A stretch of DNA of 64,000 nucleotides from Ananas comosus (Eukaryota; Streptophyta; Magnoliopsida; Poales; Bromeliaceae): contig NC_033623.1 in NCBI RefSeq assembly GCF_001540865.1, forward strand, positions 2,427,067 through 2,491,066, given 5' to 3'. Positions 51,201 to 61,687 of this stretch are shown one piece after another; positions within the stretch are counted from its first letter, which is position 1; every line of letters starts with the position of its first letter. The position numbers were made by a program, and so were the translations under genes. Below the pieces are notes generated by a model that did no database searches, had not been told where the DNA came from, and saw nothing but the letters and a program-made list of their open reading frames with translations.

Positions 51201-52388
51201 CCTATCGTATGTAGAAGGTCAGCATGTTATTAATTTCTATTACTAGTGAACAGACAATCTAAACTTGAAAGAGTTCAAGTGCTGCTTCCTTCTAGCTTTC
51301 ACTGTTCTTTAAAACAAAAATATCAACAATTTTGGAGTTAGCAATAATATAGTTACCTATTAGAATTTAAATGTCAAAATGGCTTTTGAATTATATGCTT
51401 GGATAACTGTGAAATGGTAAAATATATAAAATATCAAAGTAATGTTTAATAATAAAAACAACTGTCAAATGGCAGAATTCTGTGCTCGGATGACTGGAAT
51501 GGTAGTGATCCAATAACCTCTCTATTTGTTTAAGATAAAATACGGAAAACAGCGTTGGATTTATTGCGATATGCATTACACTCTGCTGCTCTATAACTGA
51601 AATCAAAGAATGATCCTACCATAATAGGATGGTAATATCTTACACTCTTGTGTAGGAACTGTGAAATGGTAACATAGATAGAATATCAACGTAATGTTTA
51701 GTGAAAACAACTGCAAACGGCAGAATTCTATGCTTGATTGACTACAATGGTGGTATTCCAATACTCTATCAATTTGTTTTAAAGCTAAAATACAGAACTG
51801 CCTTGGATATATTGTGATATGCATCATACTCTGCTCTGGAACTGAAATCTAGGGATGATCCTACAATAATAGGATGGTAATACCTTACCCTCTTTTGTAG
51901 GAAGCTACTATGTAGGTTTTCTAACAAATGGAGGGGGTTATCTTTAGGTTTTGATTATCTAGGCCAGTAAAGTGCAACAATATACCCGGGACGGTTTCTG
52001 TCTTTTACTTGTTGCCCTATTTGCACATCTCATTAATTTTTACTGCAGCTGATCAATATCCTAAGGTTTCTGTCGACTACACAATATAGATACTCAGATG
52101 TGTTATGCAATATCCTTTTGGTGGAAAATCAGTTCATATGTTTATGAATGGTGCAAATCTGTATATCTTTGTATTAGCAAGTTGTCGATAAGTGGTATTA
52201 CATTTCTTTTTCCATAGAAAAGAACTTTTTCTCGTTGTTAGATTCTTGGCATACTTGATTTCGGCCGAGATGCTTGGATCCATAGGGAGGACTGGATAAG
52301 AAACGGGGTCCACATTGGAAGTGGCAGAAAGTACAAGGATTCTTATTTTCTCCAGGCTCAAGCAATGTGCTATTACAACACCCAATAG
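36228..52388 (+). CDS. ARP9: Actin-related protein 9 (ARP9)
   Basis: Twenty exons: 36228-36230, 36389-36461, 36720-36838, 36955-37014, 37111-37176, 37292-37394, 37769-37974, 41822-41942, 42912-42976, 45410-45499, 45640-45690, 47483-47614, 48362-48448, 49363-49433, 49515-49711, 49793-49836, 49915-49964, 50516-50561, 50963-51013 and 52242-52388. All phases close to 593 aa, close to the 596 aa I recall for Arabidopsis ARP9. The first exon codes only for Met; exon 2 supplies DYLRTVVPSQLTAERGSNLV. Actin-fold marks: INPGSANVRIGFAHQ (phosphate loop 1), CVVNIGAQVTSVICIEDGVA (loop 2), IGGVASTSGLVAAVEDR (adenine-site region) and a C-terminal DAWIHREDW stretch. Plant ARP9 resembles the ARP8 subunit of INO80-type remodellers in yeast and animals; a nuclear role is inferred. 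The 3.8-kb intron 7 and 2.4-kb intron 9 are swollen by transposons. Confidence 0.95.
38562..39393. mobile_element. Non-autonomous hAT element in ARP9 intron 7
   Basis: Tips CAATATTCCAAAAGGTGG and, on the minus strand, CAATGGTCCAAAAAGTGG are inverted. CTTTTAAC directly flanks both sides (38554-38561, 39394-39401), a perfect 8-bp target duplication. Subterminal repeats of GCATATGCGGT type cluster at both ends. 832 bp, no transposase. Confidence 0.88.
39753..40085. mobile_element. Non-autonomous hAT element in ARP9 intron 7
   Basis: Tips CAAAGTTTTAAGTGCC and, on the minus strand, CAAGGATTTAAGTGCC are inverted. TTCTACAC flanks both sides (39745-39752, 40086-40093), perfect over 8 bp. Subterminal CGGCACG/CCGTGCC repeats on both sides are likely transposase-binding sites. 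333 bp. Confidence 0.9.
40396..40625. mobile_element. Tourist-like MITE in ARP9 intron 7
   Basis: Ends GGCTTCGTTTGG and CCAAATGGGCCC are inverted, and TAA lies on both sides (40393-40395, 40626-40628), the 3-bp duplication of PIF/Harbinger-type elements. 230 bp, non-coding. A relative lies at 17925-18151. Confidence 0.75.
40838..41685. mobile_element. Non-autonomous hAT element with duplicated right end
   Basis: The left tip is CAAGGATTCTACATGCCGC. A matching right tip, GGCACAAGGAATCCTTG, occurs twice, ending at 41518 and at 41685. GATATAAG precedes the element (40830-40837) and follows the outer right tip exactly (41686-41693). After the inner tip the flank is GATATGAG. Related to the element at 39753 by tip and CCGTGCC subterminal repeats. 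Confidence 0.8.
43471..43819. mobile_element. Mutator-like hairpin MITE, copy 3, in ARP9 intron 9
   Basis: The 349 bp are an almost perfect palindrome centred near 43645. GGGCTTTGTTTGCAAATAGC pairs with GCAAAAAAAGCCC, GCCACGCAAGCGCCACGTCA pairs with its complement, and so on to the centre. TATGAAAAA flanks both sides (43462-43470, 43820-43828), a perfect 9-bp duplication as made by Mutator-like transposases. The near-perfect stem implies recent insertion or origin from a fresh hairpin. Confidence 0.92.
43853..44409 (+). repeat. 279-bp tandem duplication in ARP9 intron 9
   Basis: GATGGGAGTGATGGATCTTG starts at 43853 and again at 44132, and about 279 bp that follow are nearly identical, including GGAGAAGTATTTTAGAGAGTG and the downstream CCGTAAGTTGAATG. 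It begins 25 bp after the target duplication of the hairpin MITE. Non-coding. Confidence 0.88.
51402..51900 (+). repeat. Tandem duplication of about 250 bp in ARP9 intron 19
   Basis: ACTGTGAAATGGTAA starts unit 1 (about 51406) and unit 2 (51658). Both contain CAGAATTCT..GCT, ATATGCAT.ACACTCTGCT-like stretches and GATGATCCTAC.ATAATAGGATGGTAATA. Identity is roughly 80 per cent by eye, so it is an old duplication. Confidence 0.75.
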
Positions 52389-53713
52389 GTAATTTGCAAA
52401 TGGTGAGCTTCAAAAAGGAATTTACTTTGATTACAGCATGCCTTAAGTGCTTACTGTTATCTGCTTTGATACTCTTTGCCTGGAAAAAAAAAAGTGGTGT
52501 ATTATTATTCTTCTAAAATCTTGGATAAAAAGTCATAACTTTGAATGAACATTACAATAATGTGAAATGATTACTCAATGGTCCCATCAAACTGTATTTT
52601 GTCCTAAATCAGTTATAATTTTAAATGTCCCCTTCACAGGTTTAATCTTTATAAAAAAATCAAAGAAAGGGAATAATGAAATGATTATTCAATGCATGGA
52701 ATGTTGCAAAACCAGTAAACCACATTGAAGTTGTCCGAGGTTGAGAAGGCTAAGAAAAAGAACTTGATAGATATATACGATGACCAATATTGTCAATCCT
52801 GCTGGAATTCTGGCTTAATTGATCAAGAAAGAATATTCAATGCTTGATTTTGTTTCTCTTAGTCTTGTTGCAAGTGTTATAGCCGTATTTTGGCACCCAA
52901 ATATTTACCTCAGCTTGAAACACATTGACTGTCAGTTGAAGTGAACACTGTTGTTGCTTTCGATAGAGCTATCTTACATCTTGCAGTTTACTAGAATTAT
53001 GTATGCGTGCTCACAGATGATGCATGATACAGGACAGCGAGAGTTCAATAGAGATAAGTAACTGGTACAGTTGCAAAACCGTCGACCGTATGAAGCACGG
53101 TGAAGCTTTCCCAATTTGTTAAAACGCGTAGGTTGGGCCTGCTACTAGATGGGCTTGTAGAACAGAACGAGTACTAAGATCGAGGCTGCAAATAACTTAG
53201 GATATATGAAGTTGTATTGTGATCATTGTAAATATGTCATGAACTGATGGAAGTGATAATGATAAATGAATTCTTTTTGGAGAAAGTTTTGTTTATTTGG
53301 TATTTTTGATGAAACTTTTAGTCTCTTTCATGAACTGTTCTGAGTACCTCGAATCAAAAAATTGTTTGTGAAACCGAGTGAATATAAAATAAAGTTGGGA
53401 CGTGGGAGTGGCTATGGGCCTCTTTGCCTCCACTGTGACTACTGCCTTTGCTTTCAGCAATCATTTCTGGTAAAGTAGAAATTCTAATCCAAAGCTTTTG
53501 ATTCTGTTCATTGGAACTATTTTAGTTATAACGCTTACACTGTTAAAGTTCGCAATATTTTATCAGAAAATAGCATGAATCAGTTTAACATGGTTTTGTT
53601 TTGCTAGCAGAGAGAGACTCATTGTACTTTTCTGTATATATATCACTTATGTTTAAATAGTGTTACATTTTATAATATGCCAAATCATATTTGATCATAG
53701 ACATGGTCTTATC
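52389..53713. other. Convergent 3' ends of ARP9 and the subtilase
   Basis: The ARP9 3' UTR probably runs to about 53280 or less, and the subtilase 3' UTR comes from the other side. No repeat ends, RNA gene or open frame of note were seen. Confidence 0.5.
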
Positions 53714-56700
53714 CTATATGACTGCTGTTGGTAGCACTGCCAATGTCAGCCTTACAATGTGATCAAAACTCCCAGTGAGAACAATCTCACCAAAACTAAA
53801 TGTGTTTGATGCCCTAGTCACATTTAACCTAATCTCCAAATTTTGTGTTCCTTGTGGAGCTAGGTTGAATGATGGTGGCTGCACACTAACTTCCACCCCC
53901 TCCGGCGAGATCACGGAGCACGAGTACGTCTCCGATTTGTTGGCGACGTTCTTCACCACGCGGCGAACTGACGGTGATCCTCTTAGATTTGATATTGTGA
54001 TCGACGGAAGGTTTAGATTCGTCGGCGAAGCGAGTGAAGCTTTGCATGCTGCTCCGGTGGCGGCGCGGACGACGCCTGGAGTAAGGTTGGGCAATGAGCA
54101 CAAGAAGCCCATGTAGTCTCCAAATTCTATGGGAGATATAGAAGTATTTTCAGTTAATTTACAGTTCAATGTCAGAATAGATGATACAAATTGGAGGTGG
54201 CCTCTCTACAATACAAATTGTTACCTGCTGGAAGAACTAGTCCTGGATCAAGCGCTTTCACCGGATTTATAAATCCAGCACCGTAGTCGAATGGTGTGGC
54301 AAGATGCACCGAGTACAGCTCTGCGCCTTCTGCCATGATCGGCCTGCCGGCATTGCTATGCTTATTTGCGGTGGTCAATAGAGCAGAGGCTATCATCGAT
54401 GGCGTCCATGATGGATGCAACTGCTTGATAAGTGCCGCGACTCCGCCGACGTGCGGCGCCGCCATGCTTGTGCCCGACAGCAGCGCAAAGCGATGGCCGG
54501 AGAGAATCGGGTCGGCTGCGCTGATCGGGCTCCATGCTGCCCATATCTGCTGGCCGGGGGCGAGTATGTCCGGTTTCAGCACATCGGCCGGATGCAACTC
54601 CCAGTCCAAGATGTCGGGCCCTCTAGACGAGAATCGGGCGACGACGGGTGCTTGTGTTGACCCGGCGAAGGTCGGGACTCTTCCTTCTTTGATTGCTGCA
54701 CTTGCATGGTTGCCGACTATCGCACCTTTTACGTCCCAGGATGTTTGATTCTCGTAGTACTCCCAGAGAGCCTAGTAAGTCATTTAGTATATAAAAGAAA
54801 ATTTAATTCTCGTTTGTAACACGATTTCTCTGCTCCGAGAAGCAGCAGTCACTTATCTAACCAAGAAAACGTCTCGGGCTAAGAAGCTTAGTTTGAAACT
54901 TTTGCTTTTGATTCAATGATCAGCTGTTTAGAGCGTCTAATGTTTGAAAAAGTTACAACTTGAGCTTCTAATGTTTGAAAAAGTTACAACTTGAATAGCT
55001 CTACTCAAAAAATACTTATACAGAATGAGATCTATAAATCATACTGACCTTCGCATCAGTTATGCGAGGGATCATAATGCCCGGAATGGGGAAGGGGAGG
55101 GGTTGCGCGATAAAGTCTCCATACAAAGCACTAGCGACGAGAATGAAACCGAGGAATCCGAGAGTATTCGCTGTGTCGAGGATGGCGGTGACTGTCGACG
55201 TGCCATTCAAGAAGCCCTGCAAGAACGAGCAGATAACGATGCCGCCAAGCACTTTTGCAGGCTGCAGCGCCTCCGGGTGCTGGCATTCTTCGGCGTCCGT
55301 CGGGCTGCTTAGATTTGCTGCTGCTGCATCCCTAGCTGAGACCAGCCTGAATTGGAAAATCCCATCTCCAGGAGTTGGTACTGTTAATTGTTTCGAGCAA
55401 AGAAAAGATAGCATTTCTTGTTAGTATACTTTCATTCCCTTCAGATTGAATATAAAAAGTAGAAGTTTCAAATTAAAGATAGTGTTTGTCGGAGCAGAAG
55501 CCCATTCAAGATTTTCCTCTAGTCAAAAGCTTTTATATTGAGCCTTTGGCTTATGCTCCTCTTCAGTCAAAATTATTATTGAAGAAGAGCAAACCAAGCA
55601 TTTTAGTAACATGGAATAAGTAGGTTGATTGGGAGAAAAACCTTATGGAACACTAAGATAATCTTATTTTCTACCTTTCGTATTATATATTAACTGTATT
55701 AATTAATAGTGCTTAACGAGTGCTCTTCAGGCGCTCGCTAAAAAAGCTCTTTTGGTATTTGGACTTGCCTGACAAGCCAACACCCTGAATTTGGAGGCCA
55801 CTTCCCAGGACAAGCACAGGGCTATAACTTCTTCCAGTAGTGCCAGCACCAACTCCCACCACCCAAGGGCTAAAAGAAACAACAGAGGCTTCTCCTGGTC
55901 CCTTGTTTCCTGCAGCTTGAGCCACAAACATGCCAGCTCTTCTTGCTAAAAGCAAGGAGATGTCAAGCACACTCATGAAAGTTATGGTGTCCACTGGGGG
56001 CTCATCTGGTCCAATGGAAAGTACTAGAACATCCACCCTATCTTGAGCCGCCTGCAAATTTCAGTATAGCTAACAAGTGAAACTTGATTCAGTTGTTTCG
56101 ATTACTGCTAAATAGACCTGATCAAATTCAGCCTGATCTAAGCCGAAGAGTGTCGTATTTGACCTAATCTCGGTAAGTAGTAGGATAATACATGCGAGTA
56201 TTTCTCAAACTTTTGGAGAATTACATTACGTATTGGTTTGTTCTCAAAATTTCACTTGTTTCTGAAAATTCTGGATGAAAAGTCCTTGCTTTTTGTTCTG
56301 AATAGAGTTACTGTCTGTCTAGCATTTTACACAATGTATGCCGCATCATTTAGTTCAAAATGTCATTCAATTCTCAACAAAGTAAAATTTTACTTTTCCA
56401 GGGGGGGGAAAAGAAGTAAAAGGGTCTTCTTTTAAATGGAGTACTGCACCAAACCAATGATTAAGCTTACTTGGTCAATTGCTGAAACAAGATCAGCAGT
56501 AGTTCCTCCTGCAGGATACATGGCCTTGTATACTCTGAGCCTGTTCAAAAACACACAGAGTGCTACACAAACTTAGTGATCACTTAATAGTAATTTCATG
56601 AGATATTCGTATTTGAACTGCAGCTGTGGTCTTGCCTTGCTCGAGGCGCCATTCCGCTCGCAAACCCGTACATGGCACCGTCTACAATCACAGGGACTTG

Positions 56701-59061
56701 CCAGTTCCCTGCCGCGATCGAAGCCACATGACTGCATGCGAGGATCCTCGCTTCGATTAGTTCATCTCTTCAAATGTAGTTTAAGTTTAATTGCACACTA
56801 CTAGGGAACACTAACTATTAAGATGCTTTAGTTAGTCCTTAATATCTCTATCAATTTCATGCACTACTAGTCCCTGAACTTCCAACTCGAGTTTCATTTG
56901 GTCCTCAAATTTGAAAATTTGACCGCATCAGCATTTACGAAATTCAAGTAAATTGCACCCCTGAATAGTTCTCCAATATCAAACTGAGAAGTTCAAGAAT
57001 TATATAAATTGATAGTTGAAACAGAATGCTTGTGTTCTGACGGATTGTACGTGCAATGAAAACTCTGCTCATGCTGCAGGTCTGTCGTAAACGAACCAAA
57101 ATGTGGTGCAATAAGAAGAAAACCATGCACAACATAAGAAGCTATAGATATAACCTGCCATGTCCAACACCATCAAAAGGCGACAAATCTCGCGAAGGAT
57201 CGAGAGGAAGAACTGCAGCTGCCCCCGCCGCGAAGTACCGAGCCGACAGTATCTTATCATTACACGAACCGACTGGAAATTGCGCACCAGTCTCACAAAC
57301 ACCAACCAAGAATGGTTCACTCTGGCTTGAACTCGAGGGACTGTACGCGAAGCTTGGATGCGAGGGATTGATGCCTGTGTCGATAACTCCGATGACCATC
57401 CCTTCCCCGGCGTGCTCTGCTCCGCCTTCTTGAGCCCATACACCTCTAGGCAAGTCCAGCAAGTGTGGTGTGTATGTGGTCATTAGCTTTGTTCTTCTAT
57501 CTTTCTCTATCTTAAGCACTTCAGGAGCCATTCCAAGTCTCTTTGCCTAAGTCAATGTCATAGCCAACTTATATACATATAACAATTGATCTTGACTAGG
57601 GCTGTCAACGAGCTGATCACGAGTGAGTTTGTTATTAACGAGCCGAATACGAGCTGGCTCGCGAACAATAAGTTAGATTGTCATCCTTACTATTAGGTAA
57701 AAAGCTGAAAGAAAATTAGAAAACTAGAATCTTAATCTAATAACTAAAATTCAAAAATATTGCTCTCTTTATAGAACCTAAAATCTAAATAGCTGGACAT
57801 GAGCGAGCTGACTCCAGCTCGTTCTCGACTTGTTTTGTTAAACAAGCAATCGATCTTGACCTCATTTCGTGTCGAACACGAGCTGGCTCGCGAACAGCAA
57901 GCTAGATTGCCAGCTCTTATCTTGACCACCGACAGAGCTTTAAGATTCGGATGATGGATGTGACAGTTTCGCCGTGGTAATGATTCCTATGTAATTCCTG
58001 TTCTCAAATCATGTGGTTCACCTGAGATGCAGATGTGCGAATTGCGAAGCCATTGACAATGTGGTGAAAGCTGCAGAGTTTGCTGTAAGTCCCAGAATCA
58101 AGATTTTTTCGAAGAAGTTCGGTGTGAGATTCCACTACACGCTTTTTTTGGGTTCGATATTGTTCGCTGCATGCACAAGCGTACACCGAATTGAAAATGT
58201 CAATGTGATTATACATTACGGGGTTGTTTCGATGCATGAGCATGTTGTTTGATGAATCTTTTGTCGACGATACTCGGAGAATTTCTTTCACAGCAATTGA
58301 TTGATAGTTCAAAAGTTAGCATTGGATAATGTATTTTACTACATAAACAAGATCTCATTCTATGGATTAAAATTTCATAGAGGTCTCTGTTAATATTAAA
58401 ATTTTCACATTGGCCCTCTAAATTTTTAAAAATCACACTTGTGCTCTAATGGTTCATGAACTATAATTATAATGGAACATTGTTGAAGGAAGTAAAGCAA
58501 TGAAATCTTCTACTTAGGCTATAATATTTCAAAGTAATACAATGGTTTTCTCCAATTTACCTTAAATAAATATCTCAATTAAAATTACACTATAAATGTT
58601 ATATGTCTTAATTTATTAAGAGTGAACTACTCATGTTGTTCAAAATTTTGCACTTGTAATTATAAAAATGTTTTACTTTGATCTTATCCGAAAATAGATT
58701 TTTTAGATGAAAATAAAGATAAAACTATATAATAGTTAAATACAACTTTTTGAACCACATGATAGTAAAGTGAAACATGAGTCAAACTACAGGAGGGGGC
58801 AAATTAAAGTTTACGTATTCTCGTTATAAATTACCTATTAGGGTTGAGCATTTCTTGTGGATTAGGTGTTGAGATCTCTCGGCGAAAGGCGACGCCTTCT
58901 CTTTCAACTAGAACAAGATAGATGTCTTGCTTCTCGAAGGAACTAGGTTTAACGAACTCGAATGCGATGAGAATGCGAAGGAGAAGAAGAAGAAGAAGAG
59001 CGAAAGATCGCGGAGTTTTGAGGTGGAGGAAATGAAGAACTAGTTGGTTTGTGATCTTCAT
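53714..59061 (-). CDS. Subtilisin-like serine protease, SBT2 type
   Basis: Nine exons on the minus strand: 59061-58835, 58166-58022, 57546-57155, 56731-56636, 56540-56471, 56051-55769, 55380-55049, 54771-54225 and 54126-53714, joining in phase to 834 aa. Start: ATG at 59061 (MKITNQ); the frame upstream has only TTG. An N-terminal hydrophobic signal (FALLLLLLLRILIAFEF) is followed by an I9 prodomain (IYLVLVE to HHIVNGFAIRTSASQ). Catalytic Asp180 lies in VIGVIDTGI, His253 in GHGSH, Asn359 in QAAGN and Ser617 in LSGTSMAAPH. A protease-associated insert lies between (about 400-515) and an Fn3-like C-terminus after 698 (NVTRASNTFSFGEIVLTG). TPHLLDLPRGVW and the intron-rich layout fit SBT2, unlike the mostly intronless SBT1 genes. 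It is expected to be secreted; the substrate is unknown. The introns after exons 4 and 6 have GC donors. Intron 2 carries a hAT MITE. Confidence 0.94.
57597..57918. mobile_element. Non-autonomous hAT element in subtilase intron 2
   Basis: Tips TAGGGCTGTCAACGAGC and, on the minus strand, AAGAGCTGGCAATCTAGC are inverted. ATCTTGAC flanks both sides (57589-57596, 57919-57926), perfect over 8 bp. Subterminal CGAGCTGGCTCGCGAACA repeats occur on both arms. 322 bp, non-coding. It ends about 43 bp from the acceptor of exon 3. Confidence 0.88.
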
Positions 59062-59461
59062 TGTGGTGAACAAATTTAGGGAGCTAGTTTATGAATATAT
59101 GTATATATATGTATAGGAGCTCAAATTAATCCTTAAACCATGCAAAAAGATGGTGGAATCACATGGTTAACATGAAACTATGGTTCTTTATTGTTATGTC
59201 ATGTATATCATTGGTTAGTTTAGTAACGGTTTGAGTTGTCCAATCCTCTATTTTCTTTTTTCGTTAAGTTGTTGTTAGTCAAATTGACTAAGTTTTGCAA
59301 AGATTAGAAACTAGTAATTGTAAATTAATTTTACTGTTAGAACATAATTTTGAACCATCCTTGGGGACATAATTGAGTTGATTTATTGAGATTGCGGACT
59401 CGATTGACAAAAATAAATGGTTAGAGACCCCAATTGAAAAATAAAAAAATGGTTTGGGAAT
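59062..59461. other. Upstream region of the subtilase
   Basis: AT-rich, with TATA-like ATATATGTATATATATG at about 59095-59111, some 40 bases before the minus-strand start codon in its own orientation. The promoter role is inferred. No other feature. Confidence 0.4.
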
Positions 59462-59834
59462 TGTTGGAAATAGTAATCTCTAACTTAATCTAAAATTTAG
59501 TTAGAGATAGAGTTTATCCAAATTATATATTGATTATATTTAAAAGTTTATGTAATTAGAGTAGCATTTGTAATTATCCAAAGTAAAAGTTGGATTTGTC
59601 ATCTATTATGACTTTATAGCTATATATAGCTAGACGTGAGTTAATTAGATGAATCGACCACAGTAGACATGACCGTATAAGGCCAAGTGTGTCGTCCAGA
59701 GTGTGCTTAGATACTTTTTAATGTATTAGCTTAGTTATCTTCTTCTTTTTTCAATGTATCTTCTCCATATTATTTTATTCAGTTTTAAATCCTGAGTTAT
59801 ATAATCGATATTAACGTGAAAACCTGTTTCAACA
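59462..59834 (+). mobile_element. Copia-type LTR with primer-binding-site remnant
   Basis: A 373-bp block starts TGTTGGAAATAG and ends TTTCAACA, the TG..CA form of an LTR. Just after it stands TTGCTATCAAAGC, close to the TGGTATCAGAGC complement of initiator Met tRNA used by many Copia elements. A TATA-like AGCTATATATAGC is at about 59618-59630. No gag-pol frame follows, so this is the 5' LTR stump of a deleted retrotransposon. Confidence 0.6.
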
Positions 59835-60574
59835 ATTGCTATCAAAGCAAATATCACTTCTAACAACAAGTATCAAATAAAATCACGCTTCCAATAAGAA
59901 TGTGGTTCACTGAATTTAGATTCTGGAATCGAAATGAAATTCATTAATTCTGCTAGTAGTTGTTTGTTACGAAGGAATCGAATTTTGATTCCCATTTCAT
60001 TGTGGAATGGGAATATGACCCAATCCATTTATGTCCCATTCCGACTTTAAATTCCGGACTCGTCCGTTTTCAAGTAAATCATCCAAAATCTTCTCTTACA
60101 AACATCTCTTCCTCCCCTCCTTTAATTAAAATTCTATCTCAAAATTCTATGTTCTTCAGTTGTTCACTCCAAGAATAATCAAAATCCTATTGAATTAATG
60201 ATTCGTCGTTCCGTTTTCCATTCAAATGCAATCTACAGCTACGGAGAGCCTTTCACCAAATCCTTAGCCAATAGAAGCAGCAGGGTCGCCTACTTATCGG
60301 TATCACGGGTGAGATAAAAAATATATTTTTGAGCCAATTTATTTAATTATCAGTCGAATCTCGACACCTTAGTACTGATTTAAAAGATAGCGCGAATCAA
60401 ACGCACCCTAATAAAAATGTATTCAAAATATTTAATCTTAAAAATACTGTTAAACTCAATTTATCATACTCTTACCTTATTTTCTTGAAATAAAATAATA
60501 ATTTATACATAAATATTACATTTGTTTATATTTATATAACTTATTAAATTATAGAATAATATAGTAAGGGATAG
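59835..60574. other. Decayed repeat spacer
   Basis: ATTCCCATTTCATTGTGGAATGGGAA-like palindromic phrases (about 59990-60010) suggest a worn MITE, but the ends could not be set. The 72-codon frame at 59960-60178 is not credible. Confidence 0.4.
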
Positions 60575-61075
60575 TATTTAATATACTCCTCAAAACTTTT
60601 GAAATATCTTATATATCTCTACTTTTTTTATTTCAAATTTACCACTCGTATATTTTTCTGTTATTCAAAAATAATATTGTTGTTAGTATTCGTTAAGTCA
60701 TCTCGGATTAAATCCGAATTAAATTTTTATCATCATTAAAAAAAGTTAAAATATATCTTTTGTCCCTAACTTAAGGACAAATAAAAAAAACTGATGATGA
60801 TATATTTAAAAAGACAAAAAATCAAAATATTTTTTTTTGCCACTAACTTAATGACAGATAAAAAAAGTCGATGACGATAGAAGTATATATATTTGGAAGG
60901 GTATAAAAGTAATTGTATAGAGATAACGATTGTTTCTAACCGTTTACTAACAAAATTTAACTATAAAAGTATATTTGAAATAACTTAGAACGTTAAAAAA
61001 GTATTTTTAATATTAGCTTTTCAAAAGGGCTCAATAAAAAATCTAAATTTTTCAGGGTTATCTAAGCAACTGCCT
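60575..61075. mobile_element. MITE family B, copy 3
   Basis: Diverged copy of the elements at 26589 and 28117: left end GGGATAGTATTTAATATACTCC, right end TCAGGGTTATCTAAGCAACTGCC, interior TCCCTAACTTAAGGACAAATA. The internal palindrome is partly destroyed, so this is the oldest of the three. Confidence 0.6.
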
Positions 61076-61130
61076 CATAAAGGAAAGCTAGGTAAGACAA
61101 TAAATTTTTCCCTTATTTATCTGAGTCCAG

Positions 61131-61342
61131 CTACTATACTATTGATAGTATTAACCTTTTAGTACTATCGAGTTTTTCATCGTTAGATCTGCCATTTGAT
61201 TATTCCATTCGTCAGATTAAACTATTCAACCAATCATCCACTCAACCTTACCACTATCATCTTAATCGCGCATCCTTTTATCAAACAGCCGGAAAACTCG
61301 ATAGTATCAAGCGTTTGGTACTATCGATAGTATAGTAGCATA
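61131..61342 (-). mobile_element. MITE family D, copy 2
   Basis: Ends GCTACTATACTATTGATAGT and ACTATCGATAGTATAGTAGC are inverted. A second, inner pair (AGTACTATCGAG and CTCGATAGTATCAAG) lies inside. The core, read on the minus strand (CGGCTGTTTGATAAAAGGATG to AGATCTAACGATG), matches 26212-26360. 212 bp, non-coding, about 345 bp upstream of the RAD5-like ATG. Confidence 0.75.
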
Positions 61343-61633
61343 ATTTTTTTTTATTTTTTGTGAAAGTTTTATTTTTCCATATCAAATTTCAATTTTTTGC
61401 CCCAAAATTTCTCCTAAATATTAAACCGCAGTAAAATAATTTTACCGCCATAATTAATTAATCCAAGTTTAAAACCCCGCGAACTTTCCAAAAAAAAATC
61501 CACCTCTCCAACGCACACTTGCCCATTTCTTTCGCGCCAGAAACCGCGAAATCTCCCACTTCATTCCCGCCATATTTCAAATTTCCCTTAAATCCAATAT
61601 AAACTCCCTTTCCCCTCCTCTCCAACATTCTCC

Positions 61634-61635
<2 letters not shown>

Positions 61636-61678
<43 letters not shown>
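61636..61678 (+). promoter_or_regulatory. CT tract in leader of the RAD5-like gene
   Basis: More than 40 bp of CT end nine bases before the ATG. Upstream, 61343-61635 holds the likely promoter with several GC-rich words (TTTCGCGCCAGAAACCGCG, with TTCGCGCC resembling an E2F site, TTTSSCGC). E2F control would suit a replication-linked repair gene but is inference. Confidence 0.5.
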
Positions 61679-61680
<2 letters not shown>

Positions 61681-61687
61681 ACACATT

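Noticed and set aside
53775..55424. Long frames on the plus strand (113, 150, 95 and 120 codons)
   Set aside because: Antisense shadows of subtilase exons 7-9.
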